From Clostridiales bacterium (GTDB taxonomy: Bacteria > Bacillota > Clostridia > Christensenellales > Aristaeellaceae), in contig SFHK01000018.1 of assembly GCA_004556395.1 (NCBI GenBank), forward strand, positions 1-64,000: a stretch of 64,000 nt of DNA, read 5' to 3'. The translations under genes and the position numbers were made by a program. The notes under the pieces were generated by a model, which saw only the letters and a list, made by a program, of their open reading frames with translations, was not told the origin of the DNA and made no database searches. Shown one piece after another: positions 1 through 6,214 of the stretch (the stretch's first letter is position 1; each line of letters begins with the position of its first letter).

Positions 1-39
1 AGTTAGGGAGTTGGGCGCAGTAAAGGCCAGCGTTTATAT

Positions 40-108
40 TTATATGGTGCCCGTCATCCACGCCATTACCCCTACTACGATTGCCGCGATCATTTTCTTC
101 AGTTTCAT
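40..108 (-). CDS. possible 22-residue hydrophobic peptide
   Basis: This short frame begins MKLKKMIAAIVVG, a lysine-rich start followed by a hydrophobic stretch as in a signal peptide or single-span peptide. A good ribosome site (AAAGGAAG) lies 7 bases before the ATG. The 37-base motif at 146..182, repeated upstream of the sigma gene, sits about 40 bases before the start. It follows the anti-sigma gene on the same strand, so it may be a target or tail of that regulon. It overlaps a permease remnant antisense, and a 22-codon frame can arise by chance. Confidence 0.3.
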   Translation of the reverse strand: MKLKKMIAAIVVGVMAWMTGTI

Positions 109-145
109 TGTCTTGCTTCCTTTCGTGCATATTTGCTTCTTTTGG

Positions 146-182
146 TCTCCATATATAAGATGCACGAGAACCGCTCTTGCAA
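146..182 (-). promoter_or_regulatory. upstream motif, copy A
   Basis: A 37-base block that matches 1986..2022 at 28 positions. The 14-base core TTCTCGTGCATCTT (minus strand) is identical in both, and GGAGA and TTGCA mark the two ends. Both copies lie upstream of minus-strand frames. TTGCAA followed after 17 bases by CTTATA could be a sigma-A promoter, but the conserved core falls in the spacer, which suits an operator or an alternative promoter. Confidence 0.4.
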
Positions 183-213
183 ATTAATTCTATGTTATTT
201 ACAACTTTTATTT

Positions 214-921
214 TCACCTGATCATTATCACACTTGCGGCAACCATCAGAGCTTCTTCCGCGCTTCCCTGCATATCAATGGAGAAAAGGCGGTTGTTCGC
301 CAGCCAGATTACCGTTACCCACTCCTCCTTTTCAATAAGCGTCGCTTCCGCTCCGTTCAATTCCACGGCGGTGATTTTCGCGTTCTCCGTGTCATAGTCC
401 ACAGAGCTGCCAACGCCATTCTCCGAAAAAGACAATGCCCGCTTGCTCGCATCCGCATAAATGACTTCGCTGGTCGCCGAATTCCTGTACACGAACCCCT
501 CCGGTATATACGCTGGGTAGAAGCTTCCTTCCCATGATTCGGGCACCTCGATGGTCTTTCCGGTATACGTCAGGCTGTAGGAGGTATGATCCGGATAGCT
601 TTGCGCGCTCAGTCCCAGAAGGCCGACGCTGGCCATTTGGAGCGCCGCGGCGGCCGAGCCCGCGCCGACCATCAGCACGATCAACACGGCAGCCACGATT
701 CTCCCGCCCTTGGGGATGTGCCACGCGGTTCTTCTGCGCGGGGGTGTGCTCGGTTCCGTCCTTGTCTTCAGGCCGTCGCACAGCCGTTTTACGCGCGCTG
801 GGAACGCGTTTCCGCGCAGCGTTCCCACCTCGTCCTCAAAGTCCTGCTGAAAGGCAAGGCGCAGCTTCAGTTTGGCAATTTCCTGCCGGATTTCCTCAGC
901 CGTCATGAACTCCTCATCCAT
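214..921 (-). CDS. DUF4367 membrane protein, probable anti-sigma factor
   Basis: The product (235 residues) has a soluble charged N-terminus, one membrane span at about residues 75-95 and an extracytoplasmic domain of DUF4367 type with PAYIPEGF and a late VTVIWLANN strand. Such proteins are commonly paired with ECF sigma factors and are thought to hold or sense for them; a direct anti-sigma role here is inference. I start at ATG 921 because AAGGGG lies 8 bases upstream; an in-frame GTG at 930 has no usable spacing. The preceding mini region-4 frame stops at 914..916, so the start overlaps it and translational coupling is likely. Confidence 0.75.
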   Translation of the reverse strand: MDEEFMTAEEIRQEIAKLKLRLAFQQDFEDEVGTLRGNAFPARVKRLCDGLKTRTEPSTPPRRRTAWHIPKGGRIVAAVLIVLMVGAGSAAAALQMASVGLLGLSAQSYPDHTSYSLTYTGKTIEVPESWEGSFYPAYIPEGFVYRNSATSEVIYADASKRALSFSENGVGSSVDYDTENAKITAVELNGAEATLIEKEEWVTVIWLANNRLFSIDMQGSAEEALMVAASVIMIR

Positions 922-1120
922 ACCATCCACCCCTTATCAGCTCTTCCTTCCGCTTTCGCTTCGCCACCGTCAGATACTGCCGCACGCTGTTCTTCCCTAT
1001 CCCCAACTTCTCAGCAATCTCCGAATCCGGACGCATTTCGAAGTACTTCATCGAAAGCAGCTCGCGCGTCCCTCCACCTTCCGAAGCGCTTCCCTCAGCC
1101 GTCCTGTATTCCTCATCCAT
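914..1120 (-). CDS. stand-alone sigma region-4 fragment B (tandem duplicate)
   Basis: This 68-codon frame fuses the first codons of the anti-sigma gene (MDEEYRTAEG) to a copy of the sigma region-4 helix-turn-helix (SEIAEKLGIGKNSVRQYL), ending in the same GGWYG stop as the real sigma gene. A 4-base deletion relative to the other copies puts region 4 in frame with the ATG at 1120, which has AAGGGG 8 bases upstream. It overlaps the end of fragment A and the start of the anti-sigma gene. It differs from the parent at several residues but has no stop. It may be a real mini-regulator or simply debris that has stayed open. Confidence 0.4.
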   Translation of the reverse strand: MDEEYRTAEGSASEGGGTRELLSMKYFEMRPDSEIAEKLGIGKNSVRQYLTVAKRKRKEELIRGGWYG

Positions 1121-1319
1121 ACCATCCACCCCTTATCAGCTCTTCCTTCCGCTTTCGCTTCGCCACCGTCAAATACCGCCGCACGCTGTTCTTCCCTATA
1201 CCCAGCTTCTCGGCAATCTCCGAATCCGAACGCATTTCGAAGTACTTCATCGAAAGCAGATCGCGCGTCCGTCCGTCCACCTTCCGAAGCGCTTCCCTCA
1301 GCCGTCCTGTATTCCTCAT
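1113..1319 (-). CDS. stand-alone sigma region-4 fragment A (tandem duplicate)
   Basis: This 68-codon frame begins at an ATG whose last bases overlap the sigma stop codon (ATGA), a standard coupling arrangement. It encodes LREALRKVDGRTRDLLSMKY and then the whole region-4 helix-turn-helix, almost identical to the sigma C-terminus (NSVRRYL in place of NSVRQYL, KRKRKEEL in place of RRKLKEEL). It lacks region 2, so it could bind a -35-like sequence but not melt DNA. Whether it is made is unknown. See the tandem repeat entry for the DNA boundaries. Confidence 0.4.
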   Translation of the reverse strand: MRNTGRLREALRKVDGRTRDLLSMKYFEMRSDSEIAEKLGIGKNSVRRYLTVAKRKRKEELIRGGWYG

Positions 1320-1903
1320 CCATACCATCCACCCTTTATCAGCTCTTCCTTCAGCTTTCGCCGCGCCACCGTCAGATACTGCCGCACGCTGTTCTTCCCG
1401 ATACCCAGCTTTTCGGCAATCTCCGAATCCGAACGCATTTCGAAGTACTTCATCGAAAGCAGATCGCGCGTCCGTCCGTCCACCTTCCGAAGCGCTTCCC
1501 TCAGCATCTGTGAATCCGCGTCGGCAATCAGCGCGTCGTCCACCGCATCCTCCGAAGCCAGACTCGTTTCCAGCTCATGCCCGTCATAAAACAGCCGCTC
1601 CCGCGAGTGCTTCCGCAGATACATCAGGCAGTTGTTTTTCACGATCGCAAGGATATACAGCCTTTGCTTTTCCTCCGCAATCGTCCGAAGATACACCGTC
1701 TTCTTCATCAGAGCCATGCAGGCTTCCGACACCATGTCGTTCGCCACCGGCTCATTCCCCAGGATCTGAAACGCCATTGCATACATCAGGTTGCCGTTCT
1801 CGTTAATCAACTCCAGCAGGAACTCCCTATCCTCTCCGCGCTCCATCCGGCTGATCGCCGTCGGGATCATGACCACGCCGCGCTCACCTCCCGCCACTCC
1901 CAT
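1316..1903 (-). CDS. ECF-type RNA polymerase sigma factor
   Basis: A sigma-70 family protein with region 2 at about residues 28-95 (NLMYAMAFQILGNEPVAND, then a region 2.4-like LYILAIVKNNCLMYLRK) and region 4 at about 135-190 (helix-turn-helix SEIAEKLGIGKNSVRQYL). There is no region 1 or 3, as in extracytoplasmic-function sigma factors. The partner DUF4367 protein lies downstream, after two duplicated region-4 fragments. The start is uncertain: ATG 1903 has a purine run very close, while an internal ATG at 1870 and a GTG just before it lie behind GGGAGG. Both choices keep region 2 intact. Confidence 0.85.
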   Translation of the reverse strand: MGVAGGERGVVMIPTAISRMERGEDREFLLELINENGNLMYAMAFQILGNEPVANDMVSEACMALMKKTVYLRTIAEEKQRLYILAIVKNNCLMYLRKHSRERLFYDGHELETSLASEDAVDDALIADADSQMLREALRKVDGRTRDLLSMKYFEMRSDSEIAEKLGIGKNSVRQYLTVARRKLKEELIKGGWYG

Positions 1904-1985
1904 TTCCTTTCACGTATCATCATATCACACTTTACACTTTGCTTCTACCATTTTAATTTTTTCGTGGAAATTCGCGCGGCAAGGA

Positions 1986-2022
1986 TCTCCCTTAACAAGA
2001 TGCACGAGAATCCCATGTGCAA
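1986..2022 (-). promoter_or_regulatory. upstream motif, copy B
   Basis: This is the second copy of the 37-base block at 146..182, with the same 14-base core at 1997..2010. It lies about 85 bases upstream of the first possible sigma start, which suits a regulator site or an upstream promoter with a leader. Confidence 0.4.
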
Positions 2023-2042
2023 CACAATTTTCAAAACTTAAC

Positions 2043-2056
2043 GTACAAATTTGTAC
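2043..2056. promoter_or_regulatory. perfect palindrome GTACAAATTTGTAC
   Basis: A 14-base perfect inverted repeat between the sigma promoter region and the terminator of the next gene. Its AT centre and length fit a dimeric repressor site. No regulator gene is assigned to it. Confidence 0.35.
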
Positions 2057-2060
2057 ATAT

Positions 2061-2092
2061 AAAAAACTCCACGTGACCACCGCCACATGGAG
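2061..2092 (-). terminator. intrinsic terminator, second of a tandem pair
   Basis: On the minus strand, CTCCATGTG and CACGTGGAG form a 9-pair stem with one mismatch, followed directly by six T. It lies beyond the terminator at 2153..2183 and would catch read-through from the gene at 2225..4048. Confidence 0.75.
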
Positions 2093-2152
2093 CGTATATA
2101 TAACTGCATTCAGAAGGAATAATACGTGCAAAGTTCTGTTTTCCGAAATAGA

Positions 2153-2183
2153 ATCCCCATGCAACCGAAGTCGCACGGGGACT
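2153..2183 (-). terminator. intrinsic terminator of the 2225..4048 gene
   Basis: On the minus strand a stem of about 12 pairs (CCCCGTGCGAC with GTTGCATGGGG) closes a TTCG tetraloop and is followed by TCTATTT. It starts about 40 bases after the stop codon. Confidence 0.75.
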
Positions 2184-2224
2184 CTTTTCTAATCAGACTC
2201 TACATCCGATTACGCTTGATCGAA

Positions 2225-4048
2225 TCAAGCCTTCTTCGCTTTCTTGGCGGAAAGGACGATGTGCAGCACGGCCACCGCGAAGATCACAGCGAACAGGATG
2301 ATGTGCACAGTGTACTTGTCGCCCAGCTTGAGGAAGTCGCTGGTCAGGTAGCCGATCACGCCCACGACGCCCAGGATGGCGGGCACGATGCCGGCGGAGA
2401 GCTTGTCCTTCTTCAGTGCGCACATCACGATACCGATGATGCACAGAACCAGCAGGATGATCGGGATCAGCACCACATCGTTGATGTAGAAGTTCTCGAT
2501 GCGGTAGGTCATTTCCTCGCTGAAGTCCTCAACCTCGTAGGGGAAGCCGACGTAGCCCAGGATGGAGAGATGCTTGATCTCGTTGTAGCCGAAGCTGGCG
2601 CCGAAGTTGGTGTCGATCTTCTGGCCGTTGGCGAAGGTGAGAGACAGGGTGCTCTTCTTCTCGTTGTACTTGGCCTTGCCTTCGGTTTCCATCATGGCCT
2701 TCTCGGAGGAGGTGTTGTCGTACGCTTCATACTGCAGCGCGGCAACCTCGGCGGCCTGATAGTCGTTGGCGAGCTCTTCGAACACGGTCTCGGGGAGCAG
2801 CTCAAGCGCGGTCTTCTGCAGCTTGGCCAGTTCCTTTTCGGAATCAGAGGCAGCCTTCTCGGCCTTCTTCTGATAGGTCTTTTCGCCTTCCTTGGCGGCG
2901 GCTTCGGCCTTATCCATGGCCTCGGCGGCGGCCTTCGCGCCCTCGGCAGCCAGCGCCTTGTTGGCGTTCAGCTTGGCATTCAGCGCGCCGTCCTTCTTCT
3001 CGCCGAGCATGTTGGCGATGTAGTCGGCATACTGCTTCTCAACTTCGGCGGCAACCGCGTCGTCGGTGATGGAGGAAGCGATTTCGTTCTTCTTCTCGGC
3101 GCTGACGGTAACCTCGTTCAGAGCCTTGTCAACTGCCTTGGAATCGGTGATGCCTTCGGCCTTGAGCTCGGCCTTCTTGGTCTTCTTGAGCGCATCCAGC
3201 TCCTTCGACTCGGCGGCGGCGATCAGCTCGGAGCGCACGCGGTCGGTGTTGCCGGAGATGTAGTCGGCCTTGAACGCCTCGTCAACGGCGTTGTTGTAGG
3301 CTTCCTCGGTCTCGGTGATCCACGCATAGGACGCGTCGGCTTCGTAGGTCTTCACAGCGCCATTGCGGGCGGCGGTGACGGCTTCCTGCGCGATTACGAG
3401 GGCTTCCTGCGCCTTGGCGAGGTTATCCTTCGCGTCCTTTACAGCCTTGATCATCTTCTTCAGGCTGGTTTCGGCGTCGGTCATCTGCTTCGGCTTCTCG
3501 TCAGAGGGCTTCTCCTCGACGGGCTTTTCCTCGACCGCGGCCTCGCCTTCCACGGGCGTGGCGCTGGCAGCGGCGGCCGCCTGCTCTTCAGCCTTCTCGA
3601 TCTCGTCGGCAGTCTCGCCGAAGCCGAGCTTCTTCGCGATCATATTGAAGACCTTCTCGCCTTCCAGCTCCAGCGCTTCCGCCTTCTGGACGGCGATATC
3701 CGCGGCCTTCACGTTCGCGGCGATCTTCTCATAGTCCGCCTTGGCGGTCTTCACGGCCTCATCGGCGGTGAGCTGGTTTACACGAATGATATTGGTGGTC
3801 TTCACGGTCATTTTGCCGCTGTTGATCACGATTTCCTTGTAGCCGTCCTGCGTCTCGTCGGAGCCGCTCAGCTTCCAGGTGCCGTTCAGGATCTTCTCGT
3901 TGCCACCCTCCGGCGGAACGAAGGAGAGCGTCTGCTTGCCATAGGTAAAGTACGGCGTGCACAGTTCGACGATCATGACGATCATCAGAACGGCCAGCAG
4001 CAGGCTGAACCAGCGGGAACGGGACATTTTGATCTGGTAGGTTTTCAT
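2225..4048 (-). CDS. large coiled-coil membrane protein, unknown function
   Basis: I do not recognise this 607-residue protein. It has one N-terminal span (about residues 13-32, WFSLLLAVLMIVMIVELCT), then about 450 residues very rich in Ala, Glu and Lys, with heptad-like patterns and a proline/glutamate spacer (EKPVEEKPSDEKPK), then three hydrophobic spans near the C-terminus (IPIILLVLCIIGIVM, GIVPAILGVVGVIGY, IILFAVIFAVAVLHIVL) and a lysine tail. The first and second spans thus bracket a long extracytoplasmic coiled coil. Start ATG 4048 follows GAGGGG; longer in-frame starts lie upstream of the promoter. It is monocistronic, with its own promoter and tandem terminators. A role in envelope organisation is only a guess. 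Confidence 0.8.
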   Translation of the reverse strand: MKTYQIKMSRSRWFSLLLAVLMIVMIVELCTPYFTYGKQTLSFVPPEGGNEKILNGTWKLSGSDETQDGYKEIVINSGKMTVKTTNIIRVNQLTADEAVKTAKADYEKIAANVKAADIAVQKAEALELEGEKVFNMIAKKLGFGETADEIEKAEEQAAAAASATPVEGEAAVEEKPVEEKPSDEKPKQMTDAETSLKKMIKAVKDAKDNLAKAQEALVIAQEAVTAARNGAVKTYEADASYAWITETEEAYNNAVDEAFKADYISGNTDRVRSELIAAAESKELDALKKTKKAELKAEGITDSKAVDKALNEVTVSAEKKNEIASSITDDAVAAEVEKQYADYIANMLGEKKDGALNAKLNANKALAAEGAKAAAEAMDKAEAAAKEGEKTYQKKAEKAASDSEKELAKLQKTALELLPETVFEELANDYQAAEVAALQYEAYDNTSSEKAMMETEGKAKYNEKKSTLSLTFANGQKIDTNFGASFGYNEIKHLSILGYVGFPYEVEDFSEEMTYRIENFYINDVVLIPIILLVLCIIGIVMCALKKDKLSAGIVPAILGVVGVIGYLTSDFLKLGDKYTVHIILFAVIFAVAVLHIVLSAKKAKKA

Positions 4049-4106
4049 TCGTCTATCCCCTCGTTTCTGATTATAGAGCGCGGCGTTGCCGCTTCTACTG
4101 TCATAT

Positions 4107-4135
4107 ATTTTAACAGACAGCCGCGCATCTGTCAA
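4107..4135 (-). promoter_or_regulatory. sigma-A promoter of the coiled-coil protein gene
   Basis: On the minus strand TTGACA is followed after 17 bases by TAAAAT, about 60 bases before the chosen start at 4048. This also argues against starts upstream of it. Confidence 0.8.
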
Positions 4136-4192
4136 TGCATTTCCGGCATATATGCAAAATTTTCGCCTATGTGCCGCAAAATGTGCTGGATT

Positions 4193-5299
4193 TTAGGCCA
4201 TTTCCATCAACTCATAGGCCTTGGAGCCCAGTCCGATCTTCTCCGCCTGCTCGATTCCGGCCTCCCAGTTGGTATCCGGGTGCAGCGCGTGGAAGAAATC
4301 CACGCCGGGAACGGGGCGCTTTTCGCCAAGCAGGCTGTCGGCAAACGGCTTCTCGCGGTTGCACAGATCGGCGCACGCCTGATCGATAGCGACCGGATCG
4401 AAGGAAGCGAACATACCGACATCCGGCAGGATGGGCGCGTCGTTGCTGCCGTAGCAGTCGCAGAACGGAGAAATGTCGATGGCCAGAGAGATGTGGAAGC
4501 TCGGCTTGTCCTTCACGACCGCGTAGGCGTATTCGGCGACCCTGCGCGAGAGCATCTCGCAGCCCTTCTCCTGTCCCGGGCGCATCGCCTTCGTCGGGCA
4601 CACGCCGATGCAGCGGCCGCAGCCCTTGCACCGCGCGTAATCAATGACGGCCTTCTTTTCCTCCACGTGAATCGCGTCATGCGCGCAGTTGCGCGCGCAC
4701 ACGCCGCAGCCCACGCAGGCGGCTCCGTTCACGGCGGGCTTCTCAGTTTCGTGCATCTCGGCCTTGCCGGCGCTCGAGCCGCAGCCCATGCCCAGGTTCT
4801 TCAGCGCGCCGCCGAAGCCTGTGCCCTCGTGCCCCTTGAAGTGCGTCAGCGAAATCACGATGTCCGCGTCGACGATTTCCCGGCCGATCAGCGCGTTTTT
4901 GACGTATTCGCCGGGAATCGGCACGGCGACCTCGTCCGTGCCCTTCAGGCCGTCGCCGATCAGCACATGACAGCCGAGGCTGAACGGATTGAAGCCGTGC
5001 TCATAGGCGATTTCCAGATGATCCAGCGCGTTCTTGCGCGCGCCGACATACAGTGTGGAGCAGTCGGTCACAAACGGCTTGCCGCCCAGCTTCTTCACGA
5101 CGTCCACGATGGCCTTCGCGTAGTTCGGGCGCAGGTAGGCGAGGTTGCCCTTCTCCCCGAAGTGCATCTTGATCGCAACGAACCTGTCCCTGAAATCGAT
5201 CTGTTCAATGCCCGCCTTCTTCACCAGTCTCTTGAGCTTCTCCGTGAGGTTTTCGTCGCCCCTTACGCGCATGTTTGTAAAGTACACCTTCGACGCCAT
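4193..5299 (-). CDS. DUF362 domain protein with two 4Fe-4S clusters
   Basis: The 368-residue protein has an N-terminal DUF362 domain (FVAIKMHFGEKGNLAYLRP, later LTHFKGHEGTGFGGALKNLG) interrupted by a bacterial ferredoxin segment at about residues 188-240. There CVGCGVCARNC and CKGCGRCIGVCP supply eight cysteines for two 4Fe-4S clusters. The rest of DUF362 follows (IDISPFCDCYGSNDAPILPD, then the FASFDPVAIDQA motif). The family is widespread in anaerobes; its substrate is not established, and electron transfer is the likely role. It is the last gene of the minus operon, 12 bases after cysE. Confidence 0.85.
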   Translation of the reverse strand: MASKVYFTNMRVRGDENLTEKLKRLVKKAGIEQIDFRDRFVAIKMHFGEKGNLAYLRPNYAKAIVDVVKKLGGKPFVTDCSTLYVGARKNALDHLEIAYEHGFNPFSLGCHVLIGDGLKGTDEVAVPIPGEYVKNALIGREIVDADIVISLTHFKGHEGTGFGGALKNLGMGCGSSAGKAEMHETEKPAVNGAACVGCGVCARNCAHDAIHVEEKKAVIDYARCKGCGRCIGVCPTKAMRPGQEKGCEMLSRRVAEYAYAVVKDKPSFHISLAIDISPFCDCYGSNDAPILPDVGMFASFDPVAIDQACADLCNREKPFADSLLGEKRPVPGVDFFHALHPDTNWEAGIEQAEKIGLGSKAYELMEMA

Positions 5300-5311
5300 T
5301 GTTTTTCCCTC

Positions 5312-6214
5312 CTATGCCTTTTCCCAAACCGTTCGATTCATCTCCCGGAAGGTAAGCTCCGGACTTTTCATGCTTACGCGCGTGTGCGGCGGCACGGACG
5401 ACGTGACGAAGGCGTTGCCGCCGATGACGCAATCGTCGCCGATGACGGTTTCGCCGCCCAGTACCGACGCGCCCGAATACACGGTCACGCGGTTGCCCAG
5501 CGTAGGATGGCGCTTCACGCCGGCCAGCTTCTGCCCGAGCCGCGTGGAAAGCGCGCCGAGCGTCACGCCCTGATACAGCTTCACAAAGTCGCCGATGACC
5601 GCCGTTTCGCCGATGACCACGCCCGTGCCGTGATCAATGAAGAAATAGCGGCCGATTTCCGCGCCGGCGTTGATGTCGATGCTGGTCAGACTGTGCGCGT
5701 ACTCCGTCATGATGCGCGGAATGAACGGAACTTCTTCCTTATATAGAATGTGCGCCAGACGGTATACGGTAATCGCGTGCAGGCCCGGGTAGGAAAACAC
5801 CACGCCCGTGCGCGATTTCGCCGCCGGGTCGCCGTCAAACGCAGCCTCCACGTCGCACAGAAGCAGCTTCTGCACCTGCGGAAGCGACGAGATAAATACC
5901 TTCAGCACGCTTTCGGCCTTTTCCTCCACGTCGATCTCGCCGTTTCCAGCGTAGCAGAACGCCGCTTCCAGCTGCACGCGCAGCCGGGCGCAGACGCCGG
6001 TGAGCGCGTAGCCCGCGGCGTACTCGCTGCGCGCCGTGGATACATCGCCGAAAAAGCCGGGAAACAGCAGCGCGCGCAGCTTCTCGGTGATGTCCACCAC
6101 CTCCGCGCGCTCCGGCAGCGCGCAGCCGCGGGCGTGGAACAGCTCCTCTCCCCCGCAGGTCTCAGTAATTCTCGCGGCGCTTTCGCGAATGATCGTTCTC
6201 ATTTCGTCCGTCAT
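5312..6214 (-). CDS. cysE: serine O-acetyltransferase
   Basis: CysE makes O-acetylserine from serine and acetyl-CoA, the first step of cysteine synthesis. The C-terminal half (about residues 165-285) is a left-handed hexapeptide repeat helix with the diagnostic DHGTGVVIGETAVIGD, where the His acts in catalysis, and LYQGVTLGALS. The helical N-terminal domain is long, as in the EpsC-type enzymes (300 residues). Its ATG overlaps the topB stop by 4 bases. Other cysteine genes and a T-box leader were not seen nearby. Confidence 0.9.
   Translation of the reverse strand: MTDEMRTIIRESAARITETCGGEELFHARGCALPERAEVVDITEKLRALLFPGFFGDVSTARSEYAAGYALTGVCARLRVQLEAAFCYAGNGEIDVEEKAESVLKVFISSLPQVQKLLLCDVEAAFDGDPAAKSRTGVVFSYPGLHAITVYRLAHILYKEEVPFIPRIMTEYAHSLTSIDINAGAEIGRYFFIDHGTGVVIGETAVIGDFVKLYQGVTLGALSTRLGQKLAGVKRHPTLGNRVTVYSGASVLGGETVIGDDCVIGGNAFVTSSVPPHTRVSMKSPELTFREMNRTVWEKA

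Larger units (their letters stand above)
2..187 (+). pseudogene. EamA/DMT-family permease remnant, 5' end outside window
   Basis: The reading frame enters from the left edge and gives 61 codons. Its start (LGAVKASVYIYMVPVI) resembles the second EamA repeat of drug/metabolite transporters, where a small-residue run is followed by a YxxP helix. The usual dozen residues that follow, with the conserved Glu, are missing: the text jumps straight to an ITPTTIAAIIF-like segment and then degenerates. This looks like a decayed 3' end with an internal in-frame deletion. The match is judged by eye on a short stretch. A competing small frame lies antisense at 40..108, so only one of the two need be meaningful. 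Confidence 0.4.
894..1505. repeat. tandem triplication, unit 203/199 bases
   Basis: The sigma 3' end and the first bases of the next gene are repeated three times head to tail. The heptamer CCTCAGC marks each boundary at 894-900, 1093-1099, 1296-1302 and 1499-1505, giving units of 199, 203 and 203 bases. The 199-base unit lacks 4 bases of a GTCC run. The outer heptamers belong to the anti-sigma start and the sigma gene, so the duplication probably began by slippage or recombination between these short matches. Confidence 0.9.
1904..2224. other. AT-rich control region upstream of the sigma gene
   Basis: About 320 bases without a gene. In order it holds a TATGAT-like -10 close to the sigma start, motif copy B, a perfect 14-base palindrome, and two hairpin terminators that face the minus strand and close the gene at 2225..4048. 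Base composition is clearly more AT-rich than the flanking genes. Confidence 0.6.

Noticed and set aside
2126..5746. A 1206-codon plus-strand open frame across the coiled-coil and DUF362 genes
   Set aside because: It is antisense to genes with clear promoters, ribosome sites and family motifs. Its Leu/Gly/Val-rich translation is the mirror of Ala/Lys/Glu-rich codons in high-GC DNA.
5312..6214. T-box or SAM riboswitch control of cysE
   Set aside because: cysE overlaps topB by 4 bases, so there is no leader of its own.
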